NCBI RefSeq assembly: GCF_014384885.1
Contig: NZ_JACRST010000003.1
Coordinates: 1-64,000, forward strand
Source of the DNA: Ligaoa zhengdingensis
GTDB lineage: Bacteria > Bacillota > Clostridia > Oscillospirales > Ruminococcaceae
Direction of reading: 5' to 3'
DNA: 64,000 bases
Shown in pieces: positions 26,222 through 35,572 of the stretch. The notes under the pieces are model-generated. The model was not told the DNA's origin. It searched no databases and saw only the letters and a program-made list of their open reading frames with translations. Both the position numbers and the translations under genes were made by a program. How positions within the stretch are numbered: position 1 is the first letter of the stretch; every line of letters begins with the position of its first letter.

Positions 26222-27082
26222 TTAATTTTTCAGCTCCCGGATTATGGTGCGCGCCGCCAAGGCGCCGTCCCCAACCGCTTTTGAAATCTGCAAAAATCCT
26301 CCGATACAGTCCCCCGCGGCATAGACGCCCGGCATGTTGGTGCGGTAGCTGTCGTCTACCACGATGCTGTTGCCTTCGGTCAAAATCCCCATCTTGACGG
26401 CGAAATCGAGGGCCGACGCGGCGCCCTCCGCCACAAAGATGCCGTCGATCTCCAGGCGGTCGCCGTCCTGAAATTCCAGGTGCTCCGCCCGGCTGCCGCC
26501 GGATACCCGGGCGAGTGCGCGGGTGTCCACCTTAATGCCTGCGGGCAGCGCGTTTTCCCAACTGGGTTCGCGCCCGTTGGTGCAGATGGTGATGTCTTGG
26601 GTAAAGCGGGTGAGTTCTTCGGTTTCCGCGAGCGCGTAGTTGGCACTGCCGAGCACTGCGAGCCGTTTGCCGCGGTAGAAAAAGCCGTCGCACACCGCGC
26701 ACAAGCTGATGCCCCGCCCCAGAAAGGCGTCCACTCCATCCAGCTTGGTGGTAGCGCGGGGTTTTCCTGTGGCGATGAGCAGGGCCCGGCCTTCGTACTC
26801 GCCGCGGGTGGTTTTGACAACGGCGGTTTCGTATTTGGAGACCGACACAACCTCGTCCTCAACGAAGTCGCAGCCCAGCCTGCGTGCATGCTCTACCCCG
26901 CGCCGGTGCAGCTCCGCACCGCTGATGCCGCCGGGAAATCCGTAATAGTTGTCGATTTTTTCCGCATGTTCCAGCGCGCCGATGCCGCTGCCGATAATCA
27001 GGGTGCGCAGGTTGGCGCGCACCGTGTACAGAGCCGCCGAGACGCCGGCCACACCCTTGCCGATGATGATGATGTCATACAT
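26222..27082 (-). CDS. Thioredoxin-reductase-like FAD/NAD(P) oxidoreductase
   Basis: 286 residues. It has an FAD-binding MYDIIIIGKGVAGVSAA start, LLIATGKPR, and a redox CAVC pair at 128-131, as in thioredoxin reductases. GVYAAGDCIGGFLQ is the C-terminal FAD motif. The central GSANYALAE segment departs from the usual GGGxxAxE NAD(P) motif, so its electron donor may be unusual. The open frame extends to 27214, but ATG 27082 has GGAGG eight bases upstream. It is shorter than typical TrxB (about 310) and no thioredoxin gene is adjacent. Confidence 0.85.
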   Translation of the reverse strand: MYDIIIIGKGVAGVSAALYTVRANLRTLIIGSGIGALEHAEKIDNYYGFPGGISGAELHRRGVEHARRLGCDFVEDEVVSVSKYETAVVKTTRGEYEGRALLIATGKPRATTKLDGVDAFLGRGISLCAVCDGFFYRGKRLAVLGSANYALAETEELTRFTQDITICTNGREPSWENALPAGIKVDTRALARVSGGSRAEHLEFQDGDRLEIDGIFVAEGAASALDFAVKMGILTEGNSIVVDDSYRTNMPGVYAAGDCIGGFLQISKAVGDGALAARTIIRELKN

Positions 27083-27207
27083 AAAAAGTTCCTCCATACC
27101 AAATGATAAAAGGGCGAAACAGCGATAAAACGCCGCGCATATACATAGTATTATACCACAGATAGGAAATGTTGTATCCCTCTCTGTAAGAAATTTTAAG
27201 AGACCGA

Positions 27208-27236
27208 TTGACATGACAAAATAAATTCAGTATAAT
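27208..27236 (+). promoter_or_regulatory. Consensus promoter of mntP
   Basis: TTGACA (27208-27213), a 17-bp spacer and TATAAT (27231-27236), an exact consensus. Only about 30 bases separate it from the start, so a manganese riboswitch is excluded. Confidence 0.88.
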
Positions 27237-27269
27237 AAAAAGAATGCCATATCGGAAAAGGTGATCAGT

Positions 27270-27842
27270 TTGGGGATTGGAACGCTATTTTTACTTGCGG
27301 TGGGGCTTTCGATGGACGCCTTTGCGGTGTCCATCACCAACGGGCTCTGCATGAAGAACATCACGCGCGCCAAGGCACTGCAAATTGGACTGGCCTTCGG
27401 CCTGGCGCAGGGGATCATGCCGATCATCGGCTACTTGGCGGGGCAGACCTTCAGCAGGGCGATCTCGAGCCTGGACCACTGGGTAGCGCTGATTTTGTTG
27501 GGGGCGATCGGCGGAAAGATGGTGGTGGAGGCTGTAAAAGGGATGCGCGAGCCGGAATCCTGTCCGGTGAACGGGCTGCTCACTACAAAGATGCTCATCC
27601 TTCAGGCGATCGCCACTAGCATCGACGCGCTGGCTGTGGGGGTAAGCCTCGCGGTGATGAGCGTGAACATCTGGATTGCATCCTCGTTCATCGCCTGCAT
27701 CACCTTTTGCTTCAGCATCGTGGGCGTATACATCGGCAAAAAGTCGGGGACGTTCCTCAAAAACAAGGCCGAGCTTGCTGGCGGGGTCATCCTGGTGCTG
27801 ATCGGTGTGAAAATTTTTGCCGAGCATGTGTTCGGCTTATAG
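27270..27842 (+). CDS. mntP: Manganese efflux pump MntP
   Basis: About 190 residues with six hydrophobic segments. The family repeats LSMDAFAVSITNG and TSIDALAVGVSL carry the conserved Asp residues of the Mn2+ path. TTG 27270 is preferred because AAAGGTGATC (27257-27266) pairs with 16S rRNA; GTG 27261 would sit inside that site. It is a single-gene unit with a perfect promoter before and a GC-rich hairpin after. Regulation through a short leader suggests a DNA-binding regulator rather than an RNA switch. Confidence 0.92.
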   Translation: MGIGTLFLLAVGLSMDAFAVSITNGLCMKNITRAKALQIGLAFGLAQGIMPIIGYLAGQTFSRAISSLDHWVALILLGAIGGKMVVEAVKGMREPESCPVNGLLTTKMLILQAIATSIDALAVGVSLAVMSVNIWIASSFIACITFCFSIVGVYIGKKSGTFLKNKAELAGGVILVLIGVKIFAEHVFGL

Positions 27843-27850
27843 CAGCGGCA

Positions 27851-27894
27851 AACAGGCCGCGGCGGGAAGCAGAAATGCGCCGCCGCGGCCTGTT
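27851..27894 (+). terminator. Terminator of mntP
   Basis: 15-bp perfect GC-rich stem (27851-27865 with 27880-27894), with only weak T content after it. Confidence 0.7.
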
Positions 27895-28057
27895 CTGGTG
27901 TTTCGACAAAATCTGTGGTATAATAGCCGCAAACTGGCAGTGATGCCGGTTGGATGCAGGACACATGAGCAATGAATTCCTTTTGTATCCCAATAGAAAC
28001 CAGCCCGCCGCAAATAACATGCGGCGGCCGTAATGAAAGAGAGGAAGGAACCAAACG

Positions 28058-28984
28058 ATGCAGCATGAAAAGAAATCCATCCTGTCCACCTCGATCAAGA
28101 TCGTTGTGCTGTTGGCGGTTGCGGCGGTTTTACTGCTCAACTCGATGTACAGCATCAACGAGCAGGAGCAGGCGGTAGTCACAACCTTTGGCAGCCCTGC
28201 CACGGTCAGTACGCCCGGCCTTCACTTCAAGGTGCCCTTTTTGCAGCAGGTAGAGAAGGTGTCCACCGTCATCAACGGGTTCCCCATCGGCTACGATATC
28301 GAGACCAAGGAACCGATTGAGGCGGAATCCCTGATGATCACCTCCGACTACAACTTTGTCAATGTCGATTTCTTTGTGGAGTACAAGGTATCCGACCCGA
28401 TCAAATACCTGTACTCGTCCCAGAACCCGGTGATGATCCTCAAAACGTTGGCGCAGAGCTACATACGCGACACCATCGGGCTTTATCCGGTGGACAATGT
28501 CATCACCACCGGCAAAAATGAGATTCAAGCGGAGATCAAAGAGAAGCTGATCGACCGCCTGGAGAAGGAAGATCTCGGCCTTCAGCTGGTGAACATCACC
28601 ATCCAGGATGCGACGCCCCCCACCGCCGAGGTACTCGAAGCGTTCAAGGCGGTGGAGACAGCCAAACAGAGCAAGGAGACCTCGATCAACAACGCCAACA
28701 AATATAAGAGCGAACAGGAGCCCGCGGCCGTCGCCAAGGTGGATGAGATCATCAAAAACGCCGAGGCGACCAAGCAGTCGCGCATCAACGAGGCGGAGGG
28801 ACAGGTCGCCCGCTTCAACGCCATCTATGAGGAGTACACCAAAAACCCGCTGATCACCAAACAGCGGATGTTCTATGAGACGATGGAGGAGCTGCTGCCC
28901 AGCCTCAAAATCGTCATCGACGACGGCTCGGGCGGGGTGGATAAATTCCTGCCGTTGGATAGCTTCGCCGCGAATGAGCAGTAG
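28058..28984 (+). CDS. SPFH/prohibitin-domain membrane protein, HflK/HflC-like
   Basis: 308 residues. One N-terminal membrane segment (about 10-29), then the band-7 domain: NEQEQAVVTTFGSP, GLHFKVPFLQQVEKV, and a long Ala/Glu-rich coiled coil (about 185-260). It is expected on the outer face of the membrane in a ring with its partner encoded 14 bases downstream. In other bacteria such pairs regulate the FtsH protease, but no ftsH is adjacent here. ATG follows GAGGAAGG. An extended -10 (TGGTATAAT, 27916-27924) is the likely promoter. Confidence 0.85.
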   Translation: MQHEKKSILSTSIKIVVLLAVAAVLLLNSMYSINEQEQAVVTTFGSPATVSTPGLHFKVPFLQQVEKVSTVINGFPIGYDIETKEPIEAESLMITSDYNFVNVDFFVEYKVSDPIKYLYSSQNPVMILKTLAQSYIRDTIGLYPVDNVITTGKNEIQAEIKEKLIDRLEKEDLGLQLVNITIQDATPPTAEVLEAFKAVETAKQSKETSINNANKYKSEQEPAAVAKVDEIIKNAEATKQSRINEAEGQVARFNAIYEEYTKNPLITKQRMFYETMEELLPSLKIVIDDGSGGVDKFLPLDSFAANEQ

Positions 28985-28998
28985 GGAGGGGAATACAA

Positions 28999-29946
28999 AT
29001 GATGAACTTTAACTTTGATACCGACCGCCAGACCGACCAAAAACAGGCGGTGGATGTGGAAGCTGCTTCTCGCAACAAGACCATTCGCCGTGTGATTACG
29101 GCGTTGCTTGTGGTGATGATCGCGGCCATTCTGCTCGCCAATGTGACCATTGTCACCAAACAGAACGAATACACCATGGTTCAGCAGTTCGGCAAGATCG
29201 TTGCAGTCCGGTCAGATGCGGGTTTGAGCTTCAAGCTGCCGTTCGTACAGTCGGTTAAGAGCATCCCCAAGACCGTCCTGCTCTACGACCTGCCCATCTC
29301 CGATGTCATCACCAAGGACAAAAAGACCATGGTGGCGGACAGCTTCGTGCTGTGGAAAGTATCCGACCCCACACTGTTTATCCAGACCCTCAACGGCAAC
29401 GTGAGCAATGCGGAGGCGCGCATCAGTACGATCGTATATAACTCGATGAAAAATGTCATCAGCAGCCTGTCGCAGGCCGAGATCATCAGCGGGCGCGATA
29501 AGCTGGCTGAAGCCATCTTCGCCAATATCGGCGACAGCCTGGAACAGTACGGGGTGGATCTGGTTGCGGTGGAAACCAAACACCTCGACCTTCCCGACGA
29601 TAATAAACATGCGGTTTACGAGCGCATGATCTCGGAGCGGAACAACATCGCGGCCGCGTATCAGGCTGAGGGTGAGTCTGAGGCGAAAAAGATCCGCACC
29701 GAGACGGATAAGGCGATCTCGATCAAGATATCCGAGGCCCAGGCCAACGCGGAAAAGCTGATCGCAGAGGGCGAGGCCCAGTATATGCAGATTCTCGCGG
29801 AGGCCTATGCCGACCAGTCGCGCGCAGATTTCTATACGTTCGTCCGCGCGTTGGATGCGGCAAAAGCATCGCTCAAGGGCAGCGATAAGACGCTCATTCT
29901 CTCCAAGGATTCTCCGATTGCGCAGATTTTCTATAACATCGATTAA
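28999..29946 (+). CDS. SPFH/prohibitin-domain membrane protein, HflC-like partner
   Basis: 315 residues. A charged N-terminus (about 1-32), one membrane segment (about 34-54), then NEYTMVQQFGKIVAV, LSFKLPFVQSVKSIPKT, LWKVSDPTLF and a C-terminal coiled coil with EGESEAKKIRTETD. ATG follows GGGAGGGG. It is paired with the preceding SPFH gene, and both probably assemble together. A hairpin terminator follows. Confidence 0.85.
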   Translation: MMNFNFDTDRQTDQKQAVDVEAASRNKTIRRVITALLVVMIAAILLANVTIVTKQNEYTMVQQFGKIVAVRSDAGLSFKLPFVQSVKSIPKTVLLYDLPISDVITKDKKTMVADSFVLWKVSDPTLFIQTLNGNVSNAEARISTIVYNSMKNVISSLSQAEIISGRDKLAEAIFANIGDSLEQYGVDLVAVETKHLDLPDDNKHAVYERMISERNNIAAAYQAEGESEAKKIRTETDKAISIKISEAQANAEKLIAEGEAQYMQILAEAYADQSRADFYTFVRALDAAKASLKGSDKTLILSKDSPIAQIFYNID

Positions 29947-29962
29947 AAATGTTTGTTAACAG

Positions 29963-29992
29963 CACCCCGGCCGGAATTTTCCAGCCGGGGTG
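29963..29992 (+). terminator. Terminator of the SPFH pair
   Basis: 9-bp GC stem (29963-29971 with 29984-29992), followed by TTGCTTTG. The remaining stretch to 30190 holds no gene; a TATAAT at 30140-30145 may serve the next operon. Confidence 0.7.
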
Positions 29993-30190
29993 TTGCTTTG
30001 GGGATATCCCGCTAAAAAAATTCTGATTCTACTGAAATTGTTCGCATAACGGCCGCTGAAAATGCCCTCGCCGTCTACCGAAAGAACATACAGAACAGGC
30101 GCGGCAAAAGTTCTGCTTTTAAGGGAATGGTTCTTGTAGTATAATAGACTGAGAAAAATCGAGTAAACAGGCGAGGGGCGCAGGCGAGAG

Positions 30191-31489
30191 ATGGGAAAAC
30201 AACGGGAAGACTACTATTGGCACCGACTGGATAACGCTGCTAAGGTGTTTCCGGCGGTGCGCAGTTCCAGCAACTCCAGCGTTTTCCGCCTCAGCGCAAA
30301 GCTGAAAGAATCGGTCGATCCAGAATTACTCGCGTTTGCGGTGGAGAGCGCGCTCAAAGAACTGCCCACTTTCCGTGTCAAGTTGAGGCGCGGGCTGTTT
30401 TGGTATTATTGGGAGACCAACGACCAAAGGCCGATTATATTAGAGGATTGTTTCTATCCCTTGCGTGGCATCGACAAACGCCAGAACAACGGTTATATGT
30501 TCCGTGTCACCTATTACGGTCAGAAGATCAATCTGGAGATGTTTCACGCCCTCACCGACGGGGCGGGCGCCATGGTTCTGCTCAAGAGCATCGTTTACTT
30601 TTATCTCAAGCAGCGCCACCGCGAGGAGGTCGCGGTGAACGAGTTGCTCGCTGACACCGGATTCTCGCAGCACGCCCTGGATGAGGACAGCTTCCAACGG
30701 CTGCGGAACCGGATGGAGAAAAAGCCGCCGCGGCCTAAGGTTACGACCGCATATCAGTTGAAGGGAGCGCGCTATCTGGGCGACCGGGTGGATGTCACCC
30801 AGGGGATTCTTCCCACTGGGGAGGTGCTGAAGCTCGCCAAACAGGCGGGCGTCACTGTAACCGCCTACCTCGTCTCGCTACTCCTCTATGCGATCGATCG
30901 GACCAATTTTCAATATTATGCTGAGAATAAGCCGGTTGTCTGTTCAGTGCCGGTCAATCTCCGCGGTTTTTTCCAGTCCAGCACCATCCGCAACTTCTTT
31001 TCGTTTATCACGGTGTCGGTCAACTTCCACCAGAAGAAATATACCTTTGAGCAGGTGTTGGAGGAGGTGTCCGGCCAGATGAAGGAGGCGCTCCAATTGG
31101 AAAGCCTCTCCCAACGCTTGGCCTACAATCTGAATGCGGAGCGCAACCTGGCAATCCGGTTTATCCCGCTGTTCGCCAAGAATTTTTTCCTCCGCGCCAT
31201 CTATCGCCGTGGAGAAAAGGGCTACACCACCACGCTCTCCAACCTGGGCCAGGTGCGCCTGCCTACTGAGCAGTTGCCATATGTGGAACGTTTTGAGGCG
31301 CTCAACAACCTCACCCGCAGCCAGTGCTTCAAGGTCTGCCTGTGCTCGCTGGGGGAACGAATGACCGTGTCGTTTGTCTCTGGGATGGAGGACAAAGATG
31401 TAGAGCGCTTCTTCTTTCGCAGCTTGGCTAATCAGGGGGTGGAGGTGCAGATTGTGAGCAACGAGGTGGATGAAGATGAGATACTGTGA
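30191..31489 (+). CDS. Condensation-fold acyltransferase-like protein
   Basis: 432 residues of the CoA-dependent acyltransferase fold. The catalytic HxxxDG motif is present as FHALTDGAGA with His at about 119 and Asp at about 123. The overall pattern resembles the alcohol acetyltransferase/PapA group, in which an acyl group is moved to an alcohol or lipid. The acceptor is unknown. The downstream membrane zinc-ribbon gene overlaps it by 20 bases, so the two are probably coupled and may act together at the membrane. Confidence 0.72.
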   Translation: MGKQREDYYWHRLDNAAKVFPAVRSSSNSSVFRLSAKLKESVDPELLAFAVESALKELPTFRVKLRRGLFWYYWETNDQRPIILEDCFYPLRGIDKRQNNGYMFRVTYYGQKINLEMFHALTDGAGAMVLLKSIVYFYLKQRHREEVAVNELLADTGFSQHALDEDSFQRLRNRMEKKPPRPKVTTAYQLKGARYLGDRVDVTQGILPTGEVLKLAKQAGVTVTAYLVSLLLYAIDRTNFQYYAENKPVVCSVPVNLRGFFQSSTIRNFFSFITVSVNFHQKKYTFEQVLEEVSGQMKEALQLESLSQRLAYNLNAERNLAIRFIPLFAKNFFLRAIYRRGEKGYTTTLSNLGQVRLPTEQLPYVERFEALNNLTRSQCFKVCLCSLGERMTVSFVSGMEDKDVERFFFRSLANQGVEVQIVSNEVDEDEIL

Positions 31490-32138
31490 AAGCTGCAAGG
31501 TGTCGGTGGTGAGCGGACAACGCACCTGTCCCCTGTGTCACAGCGACCTGGCGGACCGGAATGATCAGTTTGAACAGGCATTTCCGTCCGCCCCGGTTTC
31601 ATCCGGTGCCAAACGGAAGACCAAGTTGCTTATTTATCTGTCGATCGTGGTGGTGGCTGCCTGCGTTTTGATTGATTTTTATACGGCACGCAGCGGCCAT
31701 TGGCCGCTGATTGCAGCGATCGGTTTGGCCTACCTTTGGTTGAGCATCCGCTTTATTCGCAAGTCTCGCCGCAACATCGGCATGTTGGCCTTGATCCAAA
31801 TTTTTGGAATCTCGTTGCTGTCGTTTGCGATTGACTCCGCGACTGGTTATTACCAGTGGAGCACCAATTATGTGATCCCGTTTGTGTTGATCTCTGCTGC
31901 GGGCCTGATGACTGCGGTGATGATCTTCCGCCCAAAACGTTTCCGCGATTATATCCTCTATCAGCTCGGTATCTCGGTGCTCGGCATCGGGATGTCCGCC
32001 TTTCTGCTCTGGGACAAGTCTACTGTGATGTGGACCGGTGTGGTGGGCGCGGCATATTCTGGGCTGACAATTTTGGGAATCATCATTTTTACCCCGCGCA
32101 AGACCCGGCATGAGCTCAAAAAACGGTTTCACTTTTGA
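31470..32138 (+). CDS. DUF6320-type membrane protein with N-terminal zinc ribbon
   Basis: 222 residues. YCESCKVSVVSGQRTCPLC at the start gives two CxxC pairs of a small zinc ribbon, followed by about six hydrophobic segments and a basic tail. The layout fits DUF6320. It overlaps the acyltransferase-like gene by 20 bases, and this pair recurs by design in my reading of the family, so a joint role in envelope or lipid modification is a reasonable guess. Confidence 0.7.
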   Translation: MKMRYCESCKVSVVSGQRTCPLCHSDLADRNDQFEQAFPSAPVSSGAKRKTKLLIYLSIVVVAACVLIDFYTARSGHWPLIAAIGLAYLWLSIRFIRKSRRNIGMLALIQIFGISLLSFAIDSATGYYQWSTNYVIPFVLISAAGLMTAVMIFRPKRFRDYILYQLGISVLGIGMSAFLLWDKSTVMWTGVVGAAYSGLTILGIIIFTPRKTRHELKKRFHF

Positions 32139-32153
32139 AAGGAGGAAAACGGG

Positions 32154-32600
32154 ATGCTCCAAGAATTGTTGAGTCCCAACCAGGTCGTCCTACAGACGGT
32201 TGTACCCGACTGGGAGGCTGCGGCGCGGCGCGCCGGGGAGCTGCTTCTCTCAGGTGGAGGGATCGAGCCGCGCTATGTGGACGCGATGGTCGATACGGTG
32301 CGCACCGAAGGGGCGTACATCGTACTGACCAAGGGGTTTGCCCTTTTTCATGCGCGTCCCGAGTGTGGTGTGCTCCGCGAATGTGCCTGTCTGTTGACCC
32401 TGTCCCATCCGGTGGCGTTCGGTGCAGGCGAAAATGACCCGGTGGATGTGGTGATCGCTTACGGCTCCCCCGAGAGTGACGGACATGTGCGGTTTTTACA
32501 GGAGCTTGCAGGGTTGCTGATGCGGCCTGGTTTTTTGGATGAGCTGAGAACCTGCCGCAGTTATACAGAAGTGAAACATCTGCTGATGCAGCAGGAATAA
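32154..32600 (+). CDS. PTS EIIA component, fructose/mannitol type
   Basis: 148 residues of the PTS EIIA-2 type. The phospho-acceptor His lies in ALFHARPECGV (His66), matching the usual PHARPE motif but with Phe for Pro before it. HPr normally phosphorylates this His. No EIIB or EIIC is adjacent, so it may be regulatory or serve a distant permease. ATG follows AAGGAGG. Its terminator hairpin was split by the insertion of element 2. Confidence 0.85.
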   Translation: MLQELLSPNQVVLQTVVPDWEAAARRAGELLLSGGGIEPRYVDAMVDTVRTEGAYIVLTKGFALFHARPECGVLRECACLLTLSHPVAFGAGENDPVDVVIAYGSPESDGHVRFLQELAGLLMRPGFLDELRTCRSYTEVKHLLMQQE

Positions 32601-32606
32601 GAAAAA

Positions 32607-32647
32607 GTCCCGTCAGGCAAGGGTTAACATTTGCAAGTAACTATTAG
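32607..32647. other. attL of element 2 (left half of split terminator plus element end)
   Basis: 32607-32618 is the left arm of a hairpin whose right arm is at 48806-48818. An AA follows at 32619-32620, then the element end, with GTTAAC and AAGTAACTA. See attR. The pattern fits a serine-recombinase junction. Confidence 0.65.
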
Positions 32648-32685
32648 TCCTGTGGTTGAGGCAGAGGACGGTGTGACCGTAAAGG

Positions 32686-33063
32686 TCACGCCGTTTTTCT
32701 GCGTCCAAGGGTAGATTCTGCAATCATGGGTTCTGCCAGCGCGGGGATTTCCACATCGTCCGCGAAGTTGAAGTAAATCTCCACCTTCTGCCTGCGCTTG
32801 CCGCTGGACTTGTCCGGCGCATGGATAACGATCTTCTTGATATACTCATTGACAATCGTCTGCGTCAGCTCAATGACATCCACATACTTCTTCGTCAGTG
32901 CAATGAAAGCGTCCAGATCTTCGCCCATTTCCTGCCGCTGCTCGCCCCATTCTTCTGGTGTTTCAATTTCGAGTTTTAACCGTTCCTGCTCCGCCTCATA
33001 ATCAGCAGTCATCTTCTTGTACTTGTCCTTGCTGATCTCACCAAGGGCATAGTCTTCATTAGA
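32686..33063 (-). pseudogene. C-terminal fragment of a large serine recombinase (DUF4368 region)
   Basis: The frame reads NEDYALGEISKDKYKKMTAD and YEAEQERL, then a DUF4368-like tail with IVIHAPDKSSGKRRQKVEIY. It continues the recombinase part of the gene at 33059 in another frame; a two-base loss near 33060 separates them. No catalytic Ser domain remains anywhere in the window. Its position next to attL fits the usual place of the integrase gene. Confidence 0.7.
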
Positions 33064-34470
33064 GCCGGGACATGACCACATCAAGGTTGGCAAGGCGTTT
33101 TTTTGCCTGCTCCACGCGCTTCTGATCCTCTCGGATGTCCCGTTCCTGATCGGTGCGGCGGTAATGCAGCCATTCTTCCTGAAAACCGTCCATATCGCTG
33201 CGGATATACGCATTGACTGCCTGAATGCGTTCCAACATCAGCTCTCGCAGCACATCCTTCCGGATATAGTGTGCAGGGCAATCGCTGCGCCCATTCTTGT
33301 ACTTGGAGCAAACATAGTGATCCTGCTTGCCCTCAAAGCTCTTGCAGGTGGCAAAGTTGAGCTTGCTGCCGCAGTCTGCACAGTACAACAGCCCGGAGAA
33401 CAGTCTCTGCCGTTCCGCTTTCGCGGAGCGGCGTTTGTTTTTGCGGTTCTGCTTTTCAGGGTCAGGCTGTTCCTGCGCCCGGTGCAACTTGCGGATAACA
33501 GACCGCTGCTCGTCCGGATGCGGTTCTCCCAGCAGCGCAGACACATCCCGGTCAGCCTGACGGAAGCGGTCATAATCGTAATTCCTGCCACAGGTATTCT
33601 TGATCTTCTCCCGGACTTCTACGGTCATGCCGCCGCGCAGCTCCATGCGGGCGGTGAGCAGTTCGTCGGTGTCAACGGTTTCTGCCTGCTCCTGTAGTTC
33701 GCTGTATTTTACGATCTCGGCATCCATGGAAGCGGCAGCGTTGGCTGCGACCCTTTCAAGCCCCGCTTTGTTGGCGGTCATTGCGTCAAACCGCTGTTTG
33801 ACCTCCTTCATGTGTTCCGGATCGGCCTTGTCGAAACCGGCAAGCAGCACGGACATTTCGGATTTCAGTTCCTCCATATCCTCGGTAACAGCAGCCAACT
33901 CGCACTTGATCTCCCCACGGCGCAGGAAGCTTGTCGGACTGAGTGCTTTCAGCTCCGCCGTCAGCGCCTTTTTATGCTTGGATTTCTCCCGCAGCAGCTT
34001 CCGTATCTCCAAACTGCGCTCATAGTCCGACTGAATCTCCTGAATCCGCTCATCGAGCTTTTTTGCCGCGCCGGTATAGTAGAGCCATGAATAACGCAGC
34101 AGCAAAATACCCTTCCGGGCTGTTTCCAGAGCTTTTGCAAGGGCAGTGACAGAGGTCATGATTGCGTTTGTCAGCTTTGTGATCTCCGCACGGATGGCGC
34201 GAATGAGCTTGTTTTGCTCCCGTGTCTGACGGTTGATCTCGCAACGGTCAGAAACAAGCTCCATTGCCTCCATCTGGCGGGCAACTGGCCCTTCGTGAAT
34301 GGTCGGAATCTCGTCCAGACCTCGCACGGCATTGCTGCGATGATTGATGCGCTCCTCATGACCGGCACGTTCCAGATAGCGGTTGGACACATCCGCCCAC
34401 GCCGTCCGCCATGCCACAAGCTGTTCCTCGCTGTTCCAGCGTTCGGAGATGGGATTCTCTGCCTGCCGTA
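33059..34470 (-). pseudogene. Fusion of relaxase C-terminus with serine-recombinase zinc-ribbon region
   Basis: The first part (to about 33440) continues the MobA/MobL relaxase: AWRTAWADVSNRYLERAGHEE, then long coiled coils. After RKNKRRSAKAERQ it changes to the recombinase zinc ribbon RLFSGLLYCADCGSKLNF, YVCSKYKNG, CPAHYIRKDVLRELMLERIQ. The join implies a deletion that removed the 3' end of the relaxase gene, everything between, and the catalytic half of the recombinase. A frameshift near 34463 cuts it from the relaxase N-terminus, and another near 33060 cuts the recombinase tail. Confidence 0.7.
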
Positions 34471-35118
34471 ACGGGTGCTTTTGGGATGCTTGTACGCCCG
34501 GGCAAGCCCCTGCGTCTCGGCAGAAGATGGCGTCATATACACTTTCTTTTTACCGATCTTGTAGGGATGCTGTTTCTCCCAGCCGTCTTTCTGTGCCATT
34601 TTGGACTCAGCGGCGGTGAAGCCCCGTTCCTCGCCGTTTCTCATGCAGAGATATTCCTTCTCGGTCTTGTACTGCCAACGTCCTTGTTCATCCAGCGGGC
34701 GCACGGTCAGCATAATATGAGCGTGAGGATTATGACCGGGCGGGTGCGGATCGTGGATAGCAACGTCAGCGCACATTCCGTCAGCCACAAACTGCTGCTG
34801 GATGAACTCTTGCAGCAGTTCAATTTGCATCTGCCGGTCAAGCTCTCGCGGCAGTGCAACGATGAACTCCCGCGCAAGACGGCTGTCCTTGGTTTTCTCC
34901 GCTTCCTCTACGGCATTCCATAACTGTTCCCGGTCCTTCCATTCGGGCGGAGCCATAGCCGGTAGGAACACGCCCTGCCAGACAAGCCGCTGTTTTCTCG
35001 TATAGTCATGTTGTATCCCGTCGTAATCGTTATACAGGCGGGAATAGCTCAGATAAGCAGAAGCGGCAACCGCAGAGCCCTTGCTGACCACCTTCGTTTC
35101 CAGATGATAGATTGCCAA
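34463..35118 (-). pseudogene. MobA/MobL-type relaxase, N-terminal nicking domain, frameshifted
   Basis: It begins MAIYHLETKVVSKG from TTG 35118 with AAAGGAG upstream. The metal-binding histidines are seen in HNPHAHIMLTVRPLDEQGRW. Family features continue to KHPKSTRYGRQ, after which the frame is lost; the next frame continues NPISERWNSEEQLVAWR. The nicking domain itself looks intact but would lack its C-terminus. A candidate oriT palindrome lies 150 bases upstream. Confidence 0.72.
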
Positions 35119-35162
35119 ACGAGCTCCTTTCTGCCTGCACACAGGCTTGTTTTTGTTTCTTT

Positions 35163-35202
35163 TTCGGAAAAAGAAAAGAGTGTCGGCATTAGCGACACTC
35201 TA
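35163..35202 (-). terminator. Terminator-like hairpin before the relaxase gene
   Basis: 9-bp stem (35178-35186 with 35194-35202), followed on the minus strand by a T-rich tract. It would stop transcripts from the upstream small genes or attenuate the relaxase. Confidence 0.6.
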
Positions 35203-35265
35203 TCTGCGGCAAAGCTGCCTGAACATATCTGGAGGATTTGTTCTTGGCTGAGTTTGAATCAGGCG

Positions 35266-35308
35266 GTTGGAGAAATAACGTCGCAGAACGCAACGGTATT
35301 TCTCCAAC
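35266..35308. other. Candidate oriT inverted repeat
   Basis: Perfect 12-bp arms GTTGGAGAAATA (35266-35277) and TATTTCTCCAAC (35297-35308) with a 19-nt centre, just upstream of the relaxase gene, as in many MOBQ-type origins. Confidence 0.45.
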
Positions 35309-35572
35309 TGCGCGGACAATGACAGCAGCACCCAATGGGGCTGTGGCATTGTCTGGAGGCTTCCGCAGAAGCCGCGGTCCCCCTCGGAGAGCGCACGGTT
35401 TCCGCAGGAAATACCACCGCCACAAAAGGGCTCCCGCAAAGTCGTTGACTTTGTAGGAAAAGGAGGCACAACGAAATGGATGAGACCTGCCGCTTGCGGC
35501 GGGGCGAAGGATATGGAGTTTGTGCCGACGTGGTGGTGAATAAGTGCGTCCTTACGGGAGAAAGCTACTGGC

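Noticed and set aside
27237..27269. yybP-ykoY manganese riboswitch before mntP
   Set aside because: Only about 30 bases separate the -10 box from the start codon.
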